A stretch of 64,000 nucleotides of DNA from Diabrotica undecimpunctata (GCF_040954645.1 NC_092806.1:161258328-161322327), one strand, 5' to 3'; counted from the first letter of the stretch, positions 46,261 to 58,319 are shown. The notes: generated by a model not told the origin, from the sequence alone. Program-made: numbers and translations.

Positions 46261-47330
46261 CGGGAATGTTCAACACCAAGACACGGAGTTTTTAAGTTTT
46301 CGTTGAAACTGTAAATAAATATTTGATGTTACAGTGTGGTCTATTTCCAGAATAAATTACTGTACTTTTTTATTTGATCATAATAAATTAGAGTATGTTT
46401 AGTTGTAGGCACTTATAATTTATAAAAGACAGAAAACCGGCCATTTTATTAATTTAGGAATATCTTGTCCAGACTTGAACCAATGGTTCGTGAATCAATT
46501 CGTTATTGCCATCACAGATAACGGAATTGCATTAAATCTAAATAAAAAAAAGAACGTTTTAAAATGTTTAAAGTTTTTATAAAGGTATTATTATTATCAT
46601 TAACAACTAAAAACTGTATCTAATGATTTTAGTTTAATAACCAGAGAGGGTGGAGTTAATGCCCAAAATGTTTAAAGGATCTTTAAACGTATAGTAAAAT
46701 TCCACTATTTGGAAGAGTGATTTCATCATTTAAAGGCCGAATGTCCTTAAATTTAAATGTACTCAGCGGCCCCCGAAAACTACCCGTTTAATTTGCATTT
46801 TCTCATCAGAAATCATAGAATGTATAATTAGTACATTTGTTTGTGCTTCTTTATAGCAGACGTAACCACAAGATGCCGTAAAGTGTAGCCAATTCTTGTT
46901 AACAAGTAGCAGTTATGGTTATACAAACCTGAATTCTTCGACGCAGCGATTATTACCGACATAAAAATTCCAAAATAATGAGTCAATAGTAAAAATTGAG
47001 CACAAAAATGTACTGAAATAAATTTTATTTACATGTTCAGTTTTGTTACATATTTAAGTTTATAAAATAAAAATTGATATGTTACATTTCATTCCCATTC
47101 CGTTTCTAAAACTTGGCAACTTGGGAATTTGTAAAGCATCGTAGCAGTAATACCACCGCACCTGCCGAAGCAAGAAACGTTCATTTACATAGACGGTGCT
47201 GGCGTGAGTGCTTTTGTTGCCCTTTGTGATTATATTTTTTTCGGTTGAAGTTTGTGGTGTCAATCATAGTGTTATTGGAGTTTGTCGTTTTATAGTAAAT
47301 TTTTAATTATATTCTGCGATTATTAAAATA
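46261..47330. other. Gene-free stretch
   Basis: No recognisable gene. The final 150 bp may be the 5' part of the transposase relic that follows. Confidence 0.4.
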
Positions 47331-47844
47331 TAATGGACGAACAACCGAGTTGTTCCAAGAGAAGACAGCAAAATGGTAACGTCAGAAGAGAAGGTAGTGA
47401 TACGATATGAAGGAATTGAATTGCATGATGCAGAAAAATTGCATGAAATATTAGCCAAGCGGTCGATATTTGGAGCAGTTTAACAAAAGTATCCATAAGC
47501 TGTATTGATTGGCAAGATTTAAATGTCAAAGGTAAATGCGAAGCATTTATAGAAGGCTGCTTTACAGGATTAAAAGCTCCATCAGGAAAGGGACGACGTT
47601 TAATCATTATCCATATAGGAAGTCATACAAGGTTCCTTGATGATGGTTTGCTTCAATATGAGTTAAGAAAAACAGGAGATTATCATGAAGAAATGACTTC
47701 TGAAGTATTTGAGCGCTGGTTTAAGAGAATCTTAACAAAATTAGAACCTGATCAGGTCACGTCAATAGACGTTTTAGCGTAACTTCCGCGACAGCCGAGT
47801 AACATCAATAAGCTTTCTGCAAATTTATTTGTTTTTTTATAGCT

Positions 47845-48244
47845 TTTTGTAACAATAAAACACTGAAAACTTTGTTTTCGAAACTTCCACAAAATTTATT
47901 ATAAAATCTTATCACTACAGCTGTTTCGACAGAGTACCTTTCTCATGTTATCTATTTTTGGTATGCATTTACACATTATAGTCTTAGCCTCAACCAAATA
48001 GGTTTAAGAAGGGGAGAACTGTTTGTCTCACATTGGTTAAAGACTATAAAGTGGTTTCGTTAAAGACATATAAAGTGTAAATGCATACCAAAAATAGATC
48101 ACTTGAGAAAGGCACTCTGCCGAAACAGCTGTAGTGATAAGATTTTATAATAAATTTTGTGGTAGTTTCGAAAACAAAGTTTTCAGTGTTTTATTGTTAC
48201 ATAAAATGAATTTCCATCAAGTAACGGTCGAATCCATCAATTGT
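47845..48244. mobile_element. Penelope-type inverted repeat pair (foldback), copy 2
   Basis: The left arm (about 47850-47985) and right arm (about 48075-48205) are reverse complements, each with 'aacaataaaacactgaaaac', 'cacaaaatttatta' and 'ctacagctgtttcg'. The right arm contains CTTGAGAAAGGC, ACTCT, GCCGAAAC (48104-48126). The outer flank 'gaatttccatcaagtaacgg' matches the flank of the foldback at 12621-12932 in inverse orientation. Confidence 0.65.
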
Positions 48245-48396
48245 AGGTTTTTGCTTATGGCATTCTGTATTTTTAGGAGAATGTAGGGAATAAGCCACAA
48301 AATATATTCGAATGTTTAATTTAGTGACGTTTCGATCTCTATAAAGAGACCGTTTTAAACTCTTTATAAAGATTCTATAAAGAGACGGAACATATA

Positions 48397-48657
48397 AAGT
48401 AATAAAAAACGTCATGTGGCAGATGTATTCCCAGAACTTTTGAATATTACTGAGCCCAGAGTAGAACAAACAAAAAATACAAGGTGCGGTGCCATGTGTG
48501 TTGTAGAGGCAAATACAGAAAAACTAGTAAAATATGTGTAAAATGTAACAATTTTTTATGTCTAGAATACGCAAAATCAGAGACAGTACAATGAGGTCCG
48601 TTCAGACCCCGTCCCGTCTTTTGTGTAATATTTTGAGGCCCGTCCGATGAAGGTTAA
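48397..48657 (+). pseudogene. piggyBac C-terminal remnant with right end
   Basis: KRHVADVFPELLNITEPR is followed, after a small frameshift, by KVRCHVCCRGKYRKTSKICV and KCNNFLCLEYAKSETVQ with a stop near 48593. This is the cysteine-rich zinc-binding end of a piggyBac transposase. About 60 bp on, CCGATGAAGG precedes TTAA (48654-48657), a plausible right terminus. All upstream parts are lost. It is a third piggyBac lineage, different from those at 3960 and 48885. Confidence 0.7.
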
Positions 48658-48884
48658 ATAAAGCATTTCTTAACAGTAATTGGAAAAATAAGCTCTTAAG
48701 TGGATAAGTTTTTATGTTTATAAAAATTACATTCTCTACAATTTTTGAACAATAGTTAAAGCAGCAAAAGAATGTGAAGTTTACATGTTACTACTACCAC
48801 CTTATCATTGCAAACTTAATTCTATTAAACTAATTTGGACTCAAATAAGGTCATATTTCAAGAGAAATAATACAATATTTAAAC

Positions 48885-50392
48885 TTAACCCATCAACGGC
48901 TAGTATTACGTTTATGTAACCGCCGCACCCAACTCTATTTATATGGCTCTGTCCCAACTGTAGCCTGAAATCCGTTTGTAGGTTATGTTAGACAACTGTC
49001 AGATGGTCAAACAATCTGTGGCGTGACAGAATTGGTTGATTTCGCTTTTATTTTTTTTTTTGTTAATGAGTGTTAAATTTGATGTTGGGTTATGAGTGAT
49101 CAGTAAATGGACTTTCATTTAGAGTAAGTACTGATAGATTTATATTTTTGTGGTAGAGGTCATTCTAGAAGCCAATAATACTAAACAAATGTTTGAACAT
49201 TATAACTGAATAACAAACATGTAGTTAACTGGCATGGTTTTGTCGTTTTGTAGACGATTTTTTACCGTTACGTTATCGTAACGCTAGCCGATTGCGGGAG
49301 CAAAATAATAAGAATAGTTATTTTTATTCTAGGTGCGGTTTCACTCTTGAAGAGGCACTAAATATGGCTTATGATGATGATATCGACGTTAGAGAGATTT
49401 TTATAGAACCTCCAGACTCAAATGTCCTCACGGATGAAGACTCTGGTGAAGAGGATGATGGCGGAATGATTGATAATCTCAACAGACACCAACTCTCTGC
49501 TCATGTTGAAGTTAGAATTCACGACGAAGAGGAGAATTATCAGGTCGAAGCTGTTGCTAGTAGTGTAACACAAAAGTTATCAGAGCGACCAGGAAAAACG
49601 CAAATAAGTTGGATTGACGGAGACCTTATTCCATCTCCAAGAGAATTTCCTAAACTATCAAATCGATTCTCAGATTTGTACTTGTCTACTGCTGAAATGT
49701 AGGAAAAATTTATAGATGACCAAATTGTACTGTTTCTTGTTGACCAATCTAATAGATATTTTTAAATGAAACAAATCCAAACATAACATGCGATGAAATG
49801 AAATGTTGCCAAGCTATTCTCATTTTATCCGGCTATGCTGAATTACCCGGTAGAGATTTTTATTGGGATTCCAACGATGATATGAGCAATCAAATGGTAT
49901 TTCACGCTATGCGAAGGGATAGATTTCGACAAATAATAAAATATTTACATTGTGCAGATAATACAAAACCTGACCAATCAGACAAGCTATGGAAACTCAG
50001 AACTTTTATGGATCTTATAAAACAGGATCTTATAAGTCTGAACAGGGTATCAGATGATTTGAGGTACAATGGTCACAATCACTTGCTTGTGCCAAATGAA
50101 GAAAGGAAAAGAAGAAGATGTGCCGGTGAAGGGTGTTCATCCAGTGTAATAACAAAATGCCGAAAGTGTGATGTAGGCTTACGTATCGAATGTAACGAAA
50201 TTTTCCACACTAAATAATTTTGTATGTCACATTACGCTAGCGTTACGTTAAGGTAACGGTCGTTTTTCCCAAAATACACAACTTTTTTTAAAATTATCTT
50301 TTTATTTCTGTTAAAGACCAACTTATAGTCGTCTAATAAATACTTTTTTATGGTAAAGTTCAAGAAAGCAAATTTCGCCGTTAAAGGGTTAA
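48885..50392 (+). mobile_element. Internally deleted piggyBac element
   Basis: TTAA at 48885-48888 and 50389-50392 flank 1500 bp. The termini are CCCATCAACGGC on the left and the reverse complement of CCCTTTAACGGC on the right, matching at 10 of 12 positions. Inner inverted repeats occur at 49263-49290 (CCGTTACGTTATCGTAACGC) and about 50233-50264. The transposase lacks its catalytic core, so this copy is non-autonomous. Confidence 0.9.
49292..50217 (+). pseudogene. piggyBac transposase without catalytic core
   Basis: The N-terminal acidic part (MAYDDDIDVREIFIEPPDS) runs to STAEM and a stop at 49700-49702, then continues as EKFIDDQIVLFLVDQSNRYF with further stops. The second frame (49798-50217) carries ILILSGYAELPGRDFYWDSN, FHAMRRDRFRQIIKYLHCAD and KLWKLRTFMDLIKQ. 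It then jumps straight to the C-terminal zinc-binding domain RKRRRCAGEGCSSSVITKCR, KCDVGLRIEC and FHTK. The whole DDD catalytic region (about 250 residues) is deleted between RVSDDL and RYNGHNHL, with the frame kept. Non-functional. Confidence 0.9.
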
Positions 50393-51237
50393 AGCGATTC
50401 GTTAACTACTACATGACTCAATATCAAAAGTTTATTTGGCAATTGACAAAAAAAACTATTAGACATATTATAGCAGAGGAAGAAAGATTATGGAAACTCG
50501 ATATTATAGAAGCAAAAATACAGACAATTATAATTTCTTTAGGAATCTCATATAGTTTTGATTTCTGCTCATTTAATATCATCGTTGACCGTTTTACCAC
50601 ATTAACTTGTAGTAAAGTTTTTTCTAAATACGTTTATTTATAAAATCAGCCACTCGCCTTGTCAAAATTACTTATGAAACATGTTTTACTACCCAAACAT
50701 GTCATTTTTTCAACTAATCACTCCTGAACTCATTTATTTGGAAGAGCTTTCGACTGCTTATACTTATAAATCATCGTAAAGTGTTTAAAACTTCTCCGTC
50801 CCCCGTATTTTTTACGCTTATTTGGTAATTTACGAGCGAATCCCGTAGAATTAGTCACGGATTTTTGTAGGAAGAGTGTCACATTCGAAAATAAACAGTT
50901 GAGCAGAAGTAGTTCTCCTCTCGTTGTGTAGTATTTTTGGAACACTAATGGTCTAATTACCAGAACCATATCGTAAATAGGTCTATGCCGTAAATAGACG
51001 TAGACTAAATGCAACCGTCATTTATTTGCCGTTTAAAAGTCTTGAATTATTTGATGGAATGGCTAGGTTTTTTCCTTATTTGTCACATTTATTTTAATAT
51101 AAATTGTTAACAGTAAAATAGTACAGTATTTAATTCAAAGCAGTTAAAAATATACTCCGTCTAGGACGGTTGATGGTTAGATCGACTACCCAATTGATTT
51201 ACTGGGAAAAAATTTAAAAAATTCTATTAACTGTAAT
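50393..51237. other. Gene-free stretch
   Basis: No recognised coding sequence. Frames at 50350-50643 and 50730-51014 have no known domain. Confidence 0.4.
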
Positions 51238-53629
51238 TAGTTTTTACTAGTTTTTTATTCTGCCACAAGAATAACATGATTGCATCTAATACATTCTTCA
51301 ACTTACCAAAGAGAAGACTTTATACGTGGAAATCACCCCAGGAAAATGGCGAGAGAATAATTCGAAATCACATTGATTTATTACTGATAAACGAACGATA
51401 CAGAAACTCCTTAAAATCCGTTAAAGCTTACCCAGGCGCAGATGTCTTTTCAGACCATAACCCTCTAATAGCGCAAATGAGTATTAAACTAAAAAGATTG
51501 GAGCAGAAAAGAAGAGCAAATCAGATAGACGTTAGTCATTTATGTAACCTGGAGGTAAAGGAGAAACTGCAAAAATGTATTAATAATAATTTCAAAATAC
51601 TTCATGAAAAAGAAACATCTCAGCCAACGAACAACATAGATAAAAAATGGCAAAACGTAAAAATGGCGATAACAGGTCCTGTGAAGAAAATTCTGACTAA
51701 AGAAAAACCAAAAATAAAGCCAAGGTGGATGACTGATAAGATCCTTCTTCTCATGGACAATCGAAGAATAATGAAAGGAAAAAACGAACAAAGGTATAAA
51801 CAAATACAGAAAGAAATCAAAATAGAAATCAGAATAGCAAAAGAAGATTTTTATAAAAGAAAATGTGAAGAAATAGAGCAATTGTAGGCAAAACATGATA
51901 TTTTTAATGTACATAAAAAAGTGAAAGAACTTGCAGGTACACAAAAACGTAAGCAGCCAAATACCCTGTATAATGTCAACGGAAACATAATAACAGAACT
52001 AGAAGAACAGTTGAAGACATGGAAAAACTATATTGAAGAACTCTTTGCAGATGATAGACAACAATCTGAGCTAACTAACATACAAGGAGACGAAGGTCCA
52101 GAAATAACGGAAGAAGAAGTAATGTACGCACTAAAAAGAATGAAAAATGGTAAAGCCCCAGGTCCAGATGAAATACCAACGGAAATCCTTAAACTAATAG
52201 AAAAAGACTCGATTCACATTTTAGTTAAACTTTTCAATAGCATTTATACATCAGGAAAAATACCACAAGAATGGCTTTTATCCACCTTTGTTACTATACC
52301 AAAAAAGATAAATGCCAAACAATGCAGTGATTACCGTACAATTAGTCTGATGAGCCATGTACTGAAAATATTTCTGAAAATTATACACTCTAGAGTACAC
52401 AGAAAACTGGAAATGGACATCAATAATACCCAGTTTGGATTCCGAAATGGACTTGGAACAAGAGAGGCGTTGTTTGCACTGAACGTTATGTCTCAAAGAT
52501 GTCTTGACATAAATAAATCAAGATGTATTCATGTGTTTCATAGATGACAACAAGGCCTTTGATAAAGTGCGGCACCTAATCAGACTCCTGACAGAAAAGA
52601 ATTTAGATAAACGAGACATCCGACTAATAGCAAATATGTACTACAATCAGAAAGCAGTAGTGAGAGTAGAGAATAATACCACTGAAGAAATTGAAATAAA
52701 GCGAGGTGTGAGACAAGGGTGTATACTGTCACCAACCCTGTTTAATCTCTATTCCGAAGACGTAATGAATAGAACACTCTCTGAGCAATCCGTAGGTATT
52801 AAAATAAATGGTGTTAGATTAAACAATCTGAGATTTGCCGACGACACCGTTCTGATCGCAGAAACACTTGAAGAGCTACAGACATTGGTGAATAAGATAG
52901 CAGACTGCAGCGAAGAATATGGACTATCTTTGAACATAAAGAAAACTAAATTTATGGTAATATCGAAATCAACACAAAATGTCCAAAATTTATATTTACA
53001 CAATGAAATTATCGATCGAGTTAGCAAATACAAATATTTAGGCACTTTTATAAATGAAGACAACGATAGCTCAGCAGAAATCAAAATAAGAATAGAAAAA
53101 GCCAGATCCATATTCACTAAAATGAAGAGAGTGTTCTGCGGAAGAGATTTGAGCCTTGAAATGAAACTTCGCCTGATGAGATGTTACGTACTTTCTGTGC
53201 TGTTCTACGGAATGGAGTCATGGACGTTGAAAAAGATTGATACCAAAAAATTAGAGGCATTTGAACTGTGGATGTATCGCAGAATCCTGAGAATATCATG
53301 GACCGGGAGAGTCACAAATGTCGAGGTCTTGAGAAGAATGAATAAAGAAAAGGAAGTCATATTTACGATCAAAAAACGAAAACTGCAATACTTGGGACAC
53401 ATTACAAGAGGCGAAAGATATGAACTGCTTCGAATAATTATGCAAGGGAAAATAGCAGGAAAAAGGTAATTAGGAAGAAGACGAAACTCCTGGCTAAAGA
53501 ATCTACGGGAATGGTATAGCTGTAGCAGCAACGAATTGTTTCGGTCAGCAGTTTCGAAAATACGTATAGCCCTGATGATCGCCAACCTTCGGAACGAAGA
53601 TGGCACTTGAAGAAGAAGAAGTTTTTACC
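51238..53629 (+). mobile_element. RTE element, 5'-truncated
   Basis: It holds the end of an endonuclease, a nearly full reverse transcriptase and the C-terminal region, and ends with (AAG)n at 53608-53620 after 'ggcacttg'. A possible 9-bp target duplication agtttttac lies at about 51241-51249 and about 53620-53628. This is the longest RTE copy in the window. Confidence 0.8.
51276..53609 (+). pseudogene. RTE ORF2: endonuclease end and reverse transcriptase
   Basis: The endonuclease C-terminus (RRLYTWKSPQENGER, HIDLLLINERY, DVFSDHNPLIAQM) is followed by a linker and an internal stop TAG at 51885-51887. RT motifs follow: KNGKAPGPDEIPTEIL, SDYRTISLMSHVLKIFLKII and TQFGFRNGLGTREALFAL. A frameshift lies near 52530; then CFIDDNKAFDKVRH, IKRGVRQGCILSPTLFNLY, LRFADDTVLIAETL (FADD) and LFYGMESWTLKK. 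A stop at 53467-53469 breaks the C-terminal tail, which continues as LGRRRNSWLKNLREWYS. Three lesions in about 780 codons mean recent but certain inactivation. The 5' part of the endonuclease is missing. Confidence 0.9.
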
Positions 53630-53995
53630 ACGTTTTTTTTCTGTATCGCACAATATAGCATCGATCGTAGATAGCACTATTGCTCTCCTGTTGGCTGATA
53701 CTACCCTTATCCGATATATGTGATTTAATCAGCAAGAGTTAAATTATTTAGTACAAAGTTTACTTAAAAAGGGAGCTAGGGTATTCTATTTTCGATGAAG
53801 AGAAAGTGCGATTCTACAACGGTAGACCATTCAATACGTTTGAATAAAAACTAGAAGACATAAAGAGAGTTGCACCATTGCACCAATCGATCATTTTTGT
53901 CGGCTTTAAAATGATCTGTTTCCTCTTTAGATAGCATCGTGAATATACAAAGTATCCCTGCTTTTTGTGTATATGGGTCTCATTTGAAAAATTAA
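53630..53995. other. Gene-free stretch
   Basis: No recognisable feature. Confidence 0.4.
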
Positions 53996-55715
53996 AGGCC
54001 GGTGTTTTTGATGGTCTACAGAGCCGGCAGCTTTTTCTTCTCCTTCTTTTTCTTTCTATATAGACATGACTCTGTCTGTTTTTCAACGTGCCTCCAGTAA
54101 GTTGTCGTTCCATCGTTTTCGTAGTCTTCCTACTGATCGTCTTCCTATTGGGAAATCGTCTCTTCCCGTCTTTACTATTCTATTTGTTGTCCTTCAGCTT
54201 ATATGATCATTCTATTCTACTCTTCTATTTCTTACCCAGTTCTTGATGTTCTCCACCTTGCATCTACGTCGTATATCTGTACCTTTAGCTCTGTCTTAGT
54301 GTCATAATGTCTTGCCATCAATTTTTCAAGTGTTTTCATCTATGCTGTTTCTATCATCCCTTTTGTCCTCTCTGTATCAGGTCTTGTTTCTGCCGTGTAT
54401 GTCATTACTAGTCTTGACACTCTTTAGTAAATTCTGCCTTTCACTTCTTTCCCGATATTTTTATTTCTCTATATTACTTCATTCAGGCAGACTGCGGCTC
54501 TGTTTGCTCTATTCACTTAATCTTCCACTTCAGTTTCGAGCTTTCCGTAGCTAGATAATGTGATACCTAGATATTTAAACTCCATCACTTGTTCTATGAT
54601 CTTCCAGCTCCAATTTACATCTTAGTGAATTTGATGTTGTATCCTCGCATTTTGTCTTTTTTGGGGAAATCAACATTAACTTTTCTGGCGGTTATATTAA
54701 ATTGGTGCAGCATACGTTGTAAATCATCTTCACTTTGAAAAAGTAGCATTGCGTCGTCTGCATAGCAGATTATTTTAAGTTGTTTTTCTCCCATTTGGTA
54801 TCCTTTTTTAGTTCTTACATTTTTTATTATTTCATCCATAATCAGTTCCATAATCCAATAGAGGACTCAGGGAATCTCCCTATCTTATCCCATTGCCATC
54901 TTCAATAGGGTCGGTTAGTTATTCTTCTACTTTTACTTTTATTGTGTTGTTTTGGTAGATATTTTCGATCGTTTTGATTATTCCTAGAGTCTCTTGCGTA
55001 CAGTAAGTGGATAACGTCTTTTAATTTGACCCAGTCAAATGCCTTTGGATTGTCCACGAAACATAGATAAGCCGGTTTGTTGTTTTCAAATGATTTCTTT
55101 TGCACTTGCCTCATTATAAATATAGCGTCGGTGCATGATCTTCCCGACCTAAAAACTTGTTGTTCTTCTGCTAGTGTTATAATTTCATTCAGTTTATTTG
55201 GTATCATTTTGGTTGTTAATTTTAGTTTTGTGTTTATTAGCTTCTCTGTAATTTTCCGGGTCCGATTTGTCTATCTTTTTGAAGAGAGGTATTAGGATGC
55301 TTGATCTCCATTCTTGAGGAATTCTGTTTTGTTCTATTATTTTTTGGATTGGTTTTAATAGTTGTTTGGTCAGATCTGTTCCTCCGTACTTTAAGAGTTC
55401 GTCCGGCATTCTGTCCTCTACTGCTAAGTTTCTATTTTTTATTTTCTTTAATGCTTCCTTTACCTCTTTTTCCTCAATATGTATTTTCTCGTTTGTCGTC
55501 ACCTTTGGTGTTGCTGGTTCATGATCGTAACCTTTAGCAAATAGAAATCAAAAGTAGTCTACCCATGTTTCCTTCTTAATGTATTTCGTTTTTATTAGTT
55601 CGTTCATCTCTTTTCTTTGTCCTCTGATCACTCTCCACCTTTCTTTTTGTGTTCCGTAGAAGTCGTGTTCAATCTGTTTTGAGAAGCTCTGGCAGTGTTA
55701 CCTTTTTATTTGTCT
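53996..55715 (-). pseudogene. RTE-type reverse transcriptase relic, second family
   Basis: Minus strand from about 55715: EHDFYGTQKERWRVIRGQRK, then KKIKNRNLAVEDRMPDELLK, QNRIPQEWRSSILIPLFKK, EQQVFRSGRSCTDAIF, LCFVDNPKAFDWVKLKDV and LKIICYADDAMLLFQSEDD (YADD near 54770). The C-terminal block (SSYGKLETEVEDQVNRANRA, RRSVGRPRKRWNDN) ends near 54040 and a purine-rich tail follows. Several frameshifts separate the pieces; open fragments remain at 55194-55502, 54902-55207 and 54615-54851. It belongs to the same family as the plus-strand copy that begins at 55748, with which it lies head to head. Confidence 0.85.
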
Positions 55716-55747
55716 ATTCTTCGTAAAGATAAATATTTAACCGGAAA

Positions 55748-57505
55748 ATGACCCAAATTGAAAATAATGCTTGGTTGGCTTTCAAAAACATTGGTAAAGA
55801 CTTTCTTGGAAATATGCAAACAAAGAATTATACGCATTATAACGAAATACGTATTAATAATTTATTTTTCCCTCACAAAGAACAATACAAATACACTTTT
55901 GAAAACATTAGAGGACAAAGATCTATGATAGATTATATTCTGTCGAATAGAGAGTTACAGCCCTCTCAAATCTTGGATGTAAGAGCACTAACATCAGCAG
56001 AAATAGGAATCATCATCATCATTTGGCTCTACAACTCTATGTGAGTCTTGGCCGCGTTTACTATTTTCCTCCATTGTTGTCGGTCCTGAGCAGCTATTTC
56101 CCATTGCCGTATTCCCACTTTGCGTAGATAACTGGCTACTGCGTCCTTCCATCTCTTTCTTGGGCGACCAACCGACCTTCTGCCATCGGGTTTTCCCAGA
56201 ATGTGGCGTTCAGGAGTCTTTCGTCACTCGATCTTAGTACGTAGACGGCCGGGCCCATCTTATTCGGTTTGCTTTAATGTAGCGTACTATATTTTCATCT
56301 CCATTTACTGTCAGGAGTTCATCATTGTGTCTTGTTCTCCATTCTCCTGTTGTCTCTTCTCTGCAAGGCCCATAGATAGTTCGCAGTATCTTTCTTTCCA
56401 GTACCAGTAATTTTGTCGTTTCCCGCTGGTTCAGAGTCCATGTCTCGCTTCCATACGTTATTGTGGGACGAATTATTGTCTTGTACACTCTTATTTCATG
56501 CTGGTATTGAGAGTATTTTTAATTTAAGTGCGATAATTAATAAGTAATATGCCCTGTTTCCTGCAATGATCCTGGGTGCCACGTCCTTTTCATATTTATT
56601 TATCAGAGGAAGCAGAAATAGGAAGGGATTATAAATTGGTATTGTGCAAAATCCGACCGAATACACAATATATGTGATAACAAAATACTAGAATACACCA
56701 CAAAGATAAAAACCGAAAGCTTGCAGGATGACTCCACAAGATACCTATTCCAAAAAAGAATAACCGAAAAAAGCAGAAACACATATATAACATAAAAGGA
56801 TAGAGTCAAAGAAAGCTAGGCAAAAATTAAGCCCTAATATCTTAGGTTCGGCCAAGGAAGTTCTTGATGATAGAAATATAAATAAAAAATAAATCGTTCC
56901 CAAGGCGAAAAACTCCATGGTTTTGTACGGAAGTGAACGAAAAATGTAAAACAAAATGAAAAAATAAAATAAAATACTGGAAATTACACTGTCTAGCTAT
57001 GGAGACCTGGACAAAGAAGTGAGAGATCAAATACAAAAAGCAAATAGACTGGCAGGCTGCCTTACTAAAACTATATAGCGAAACAGACACATTAACACTG
57101 AGATGAAGTCAAGAATTTATAAAGCCAGTGTAAGACCAATAATGACATATGCCTCAAAAACAAGAAACGACACAGCCACAACGCAAAAGCTACTGGAAAC
57201 GGCAGAGATGAGAGTACTGAAAAGAATTACGGGAAATACGTTAAGAGATCGAAAGAGAAGTGAAGACATTAGAAGAAAATGTAACATACAGTGTATAAAT
57301 GAATGGATGCAAAATAGAAAAAAAGAATAGAATAACCACTTAAGCAGAATGAAGGAGACCTGTGTCGTCAAAATAGCAAGAGATAAGTCACCAATCGACA
57401 GAAGAAGTATAGGACGACCGCGCAAAAGATGGAGTAAAGAGGTATTAATCCGCCAATGAACACGCAGAATTGCTTGTAAAGAGGAAGAAGAAGATGAACA
57501 CAAAA
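55748..57505 (+). pseudogene. RTE-type element with RT core deleted, interrupted by another RTE
   Basis: The end of an endonuclease (RGQRSMIDYILSNRELQPSQ, DVRALTSAEIG) is broken at 56008 by a nested insertion and resumes at 56611 (EAEIGRDYKLVLCKIRPN in frame terms). A decayed linker runs to about 56990, with KTPWFCTEVNEKC recognisable. It then jumps to the C-terminal region, LDKEVRDQIQKANRLAGCL, RIYKASVRPIMTYASKTR, MRVLKRITGNTLRDRKRS and IGRPRKRWSKEV, ending in a (GAA)n-like tail near 57480-57500. The reverse transcriptase core between linker and C-terminus is missing. Upstream, ENNAWLAFKNIGKDFLGN (55754-55807) is a protein fragment of unclear origin fused in frame. Confidence 0.8.
55995..56624 (-). 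mobile_element. Nested RTE 3' fragment with 14-bp target duplication
   Basis: The duplication agcagaaataggaa occurs at 55995-56008 and 56611-56624. The insert (56009-56610) is a minus-strand RTE 3' end: a frame with YKTIIRPTITYGSETWTLNQ, TKLLVLERKILRTIYGPC and, after a shift, GRPRKRWKDAVASYLRKVG. It ends in (ATG)n (seen as tcatcatcat at 56009-56021). It is 5'-truncated and lies inside another RTE copy. Confidence 0.9.
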
Positions 57506-58319
57506 ACTGGCCTTCAACGTCGGTCTTCACCTCTTTCTTGAAATTTGCAATCCAATTTTGTACGGTTACATACGAAGGTCATCTTAAGAATATGAACCCC
57601 AGAAAAGAAATTTCGCAATAAAACTAGCTGATCAAATAAAGTTCCAGAATAATTAAGAAAAACAAAAACATAATATTTCACATAATTCTCGATATTAGAC
57701 GGAGCTGTTCTGATCAGTTTTAATTTCGTTAGAGAAATAATATTGCCATAAAATCCAATAACAGTCAATTACTGTTTGTGTTCCTAACTTGCGCGATTGG
57801 CATTGGCCGTTAAAAGGCTATTTTATTCTTCAAATATCCATTTAGATAATTCATTGCACATGGCGCTTTCTTGTGAAGACGGAAACTTTAAAACTGTCCC
57901 GAAATAGATCGGACGAACGATGCATGAAAGCAGTTTCAAGTCGGGGTATTAAGTGGTCAGTTCAAAAGCCCGATGAATCAGAAAGCGCACCAAAACGGAG
58001 CGTGTGTAGTTAAATATAGATATTATAATAAGAAACAAACACTTCATAATGCGCGCTAGATGTTATTAGTTATCGCTAATAACTTACAGACAATGTAAGC
58101 AAAGCGACTTGGTGCTTTATGGACTTGCTGGTTTCGATACGGCTCTTGCAGTGGTGCACAGAGATTTGTACTATATATAGATGATACCTGATGTAGGAAA
58201 ACACATGTTCTTGCATGTAAATACACAATGAACACAAGGAATAAAATCACTAGTGATATAAATACATCAAGCAAAAAAAATCTATTACAATAAATCGTCT
58301 ACTCAATATACAATTGGTA
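57506..58319. other. Gene-free stretch
   Basis: No recognised gene. Frames at 57514-57768 and 58056-58274 (minus) show no known domain. Confidence 0.4.

Larger units (their letters stand above)
47331..48884 (+). pseudogene. IS630/Tc1-type transposase split by insertions
   Basis: The first part (about 47380-47785) reads EEKVVIRYEGIELHDAEKLH, GKGRRLIIIHIGSHTRF, LRKTGDYHEEMTSEVFERWF and LEPDQVTSIDV. This is the middle of a DDE_3 transposase common in insects. The second part (about 48735-48884) reads AKECEVYMLLLPPYHCKL, then NSIKLIWTQIRSYF, the block with the third catalytic residue; E is replaced by K in NSIKLIW. Between them lie about 950 bp containing a Penelope foldback and a piggyBac 3' remnant, and about 40 residues of the transposase are missing. 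The next piggyBac element starts at the TTAA right after the second part. Dead gene. Confidence 0.7.
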
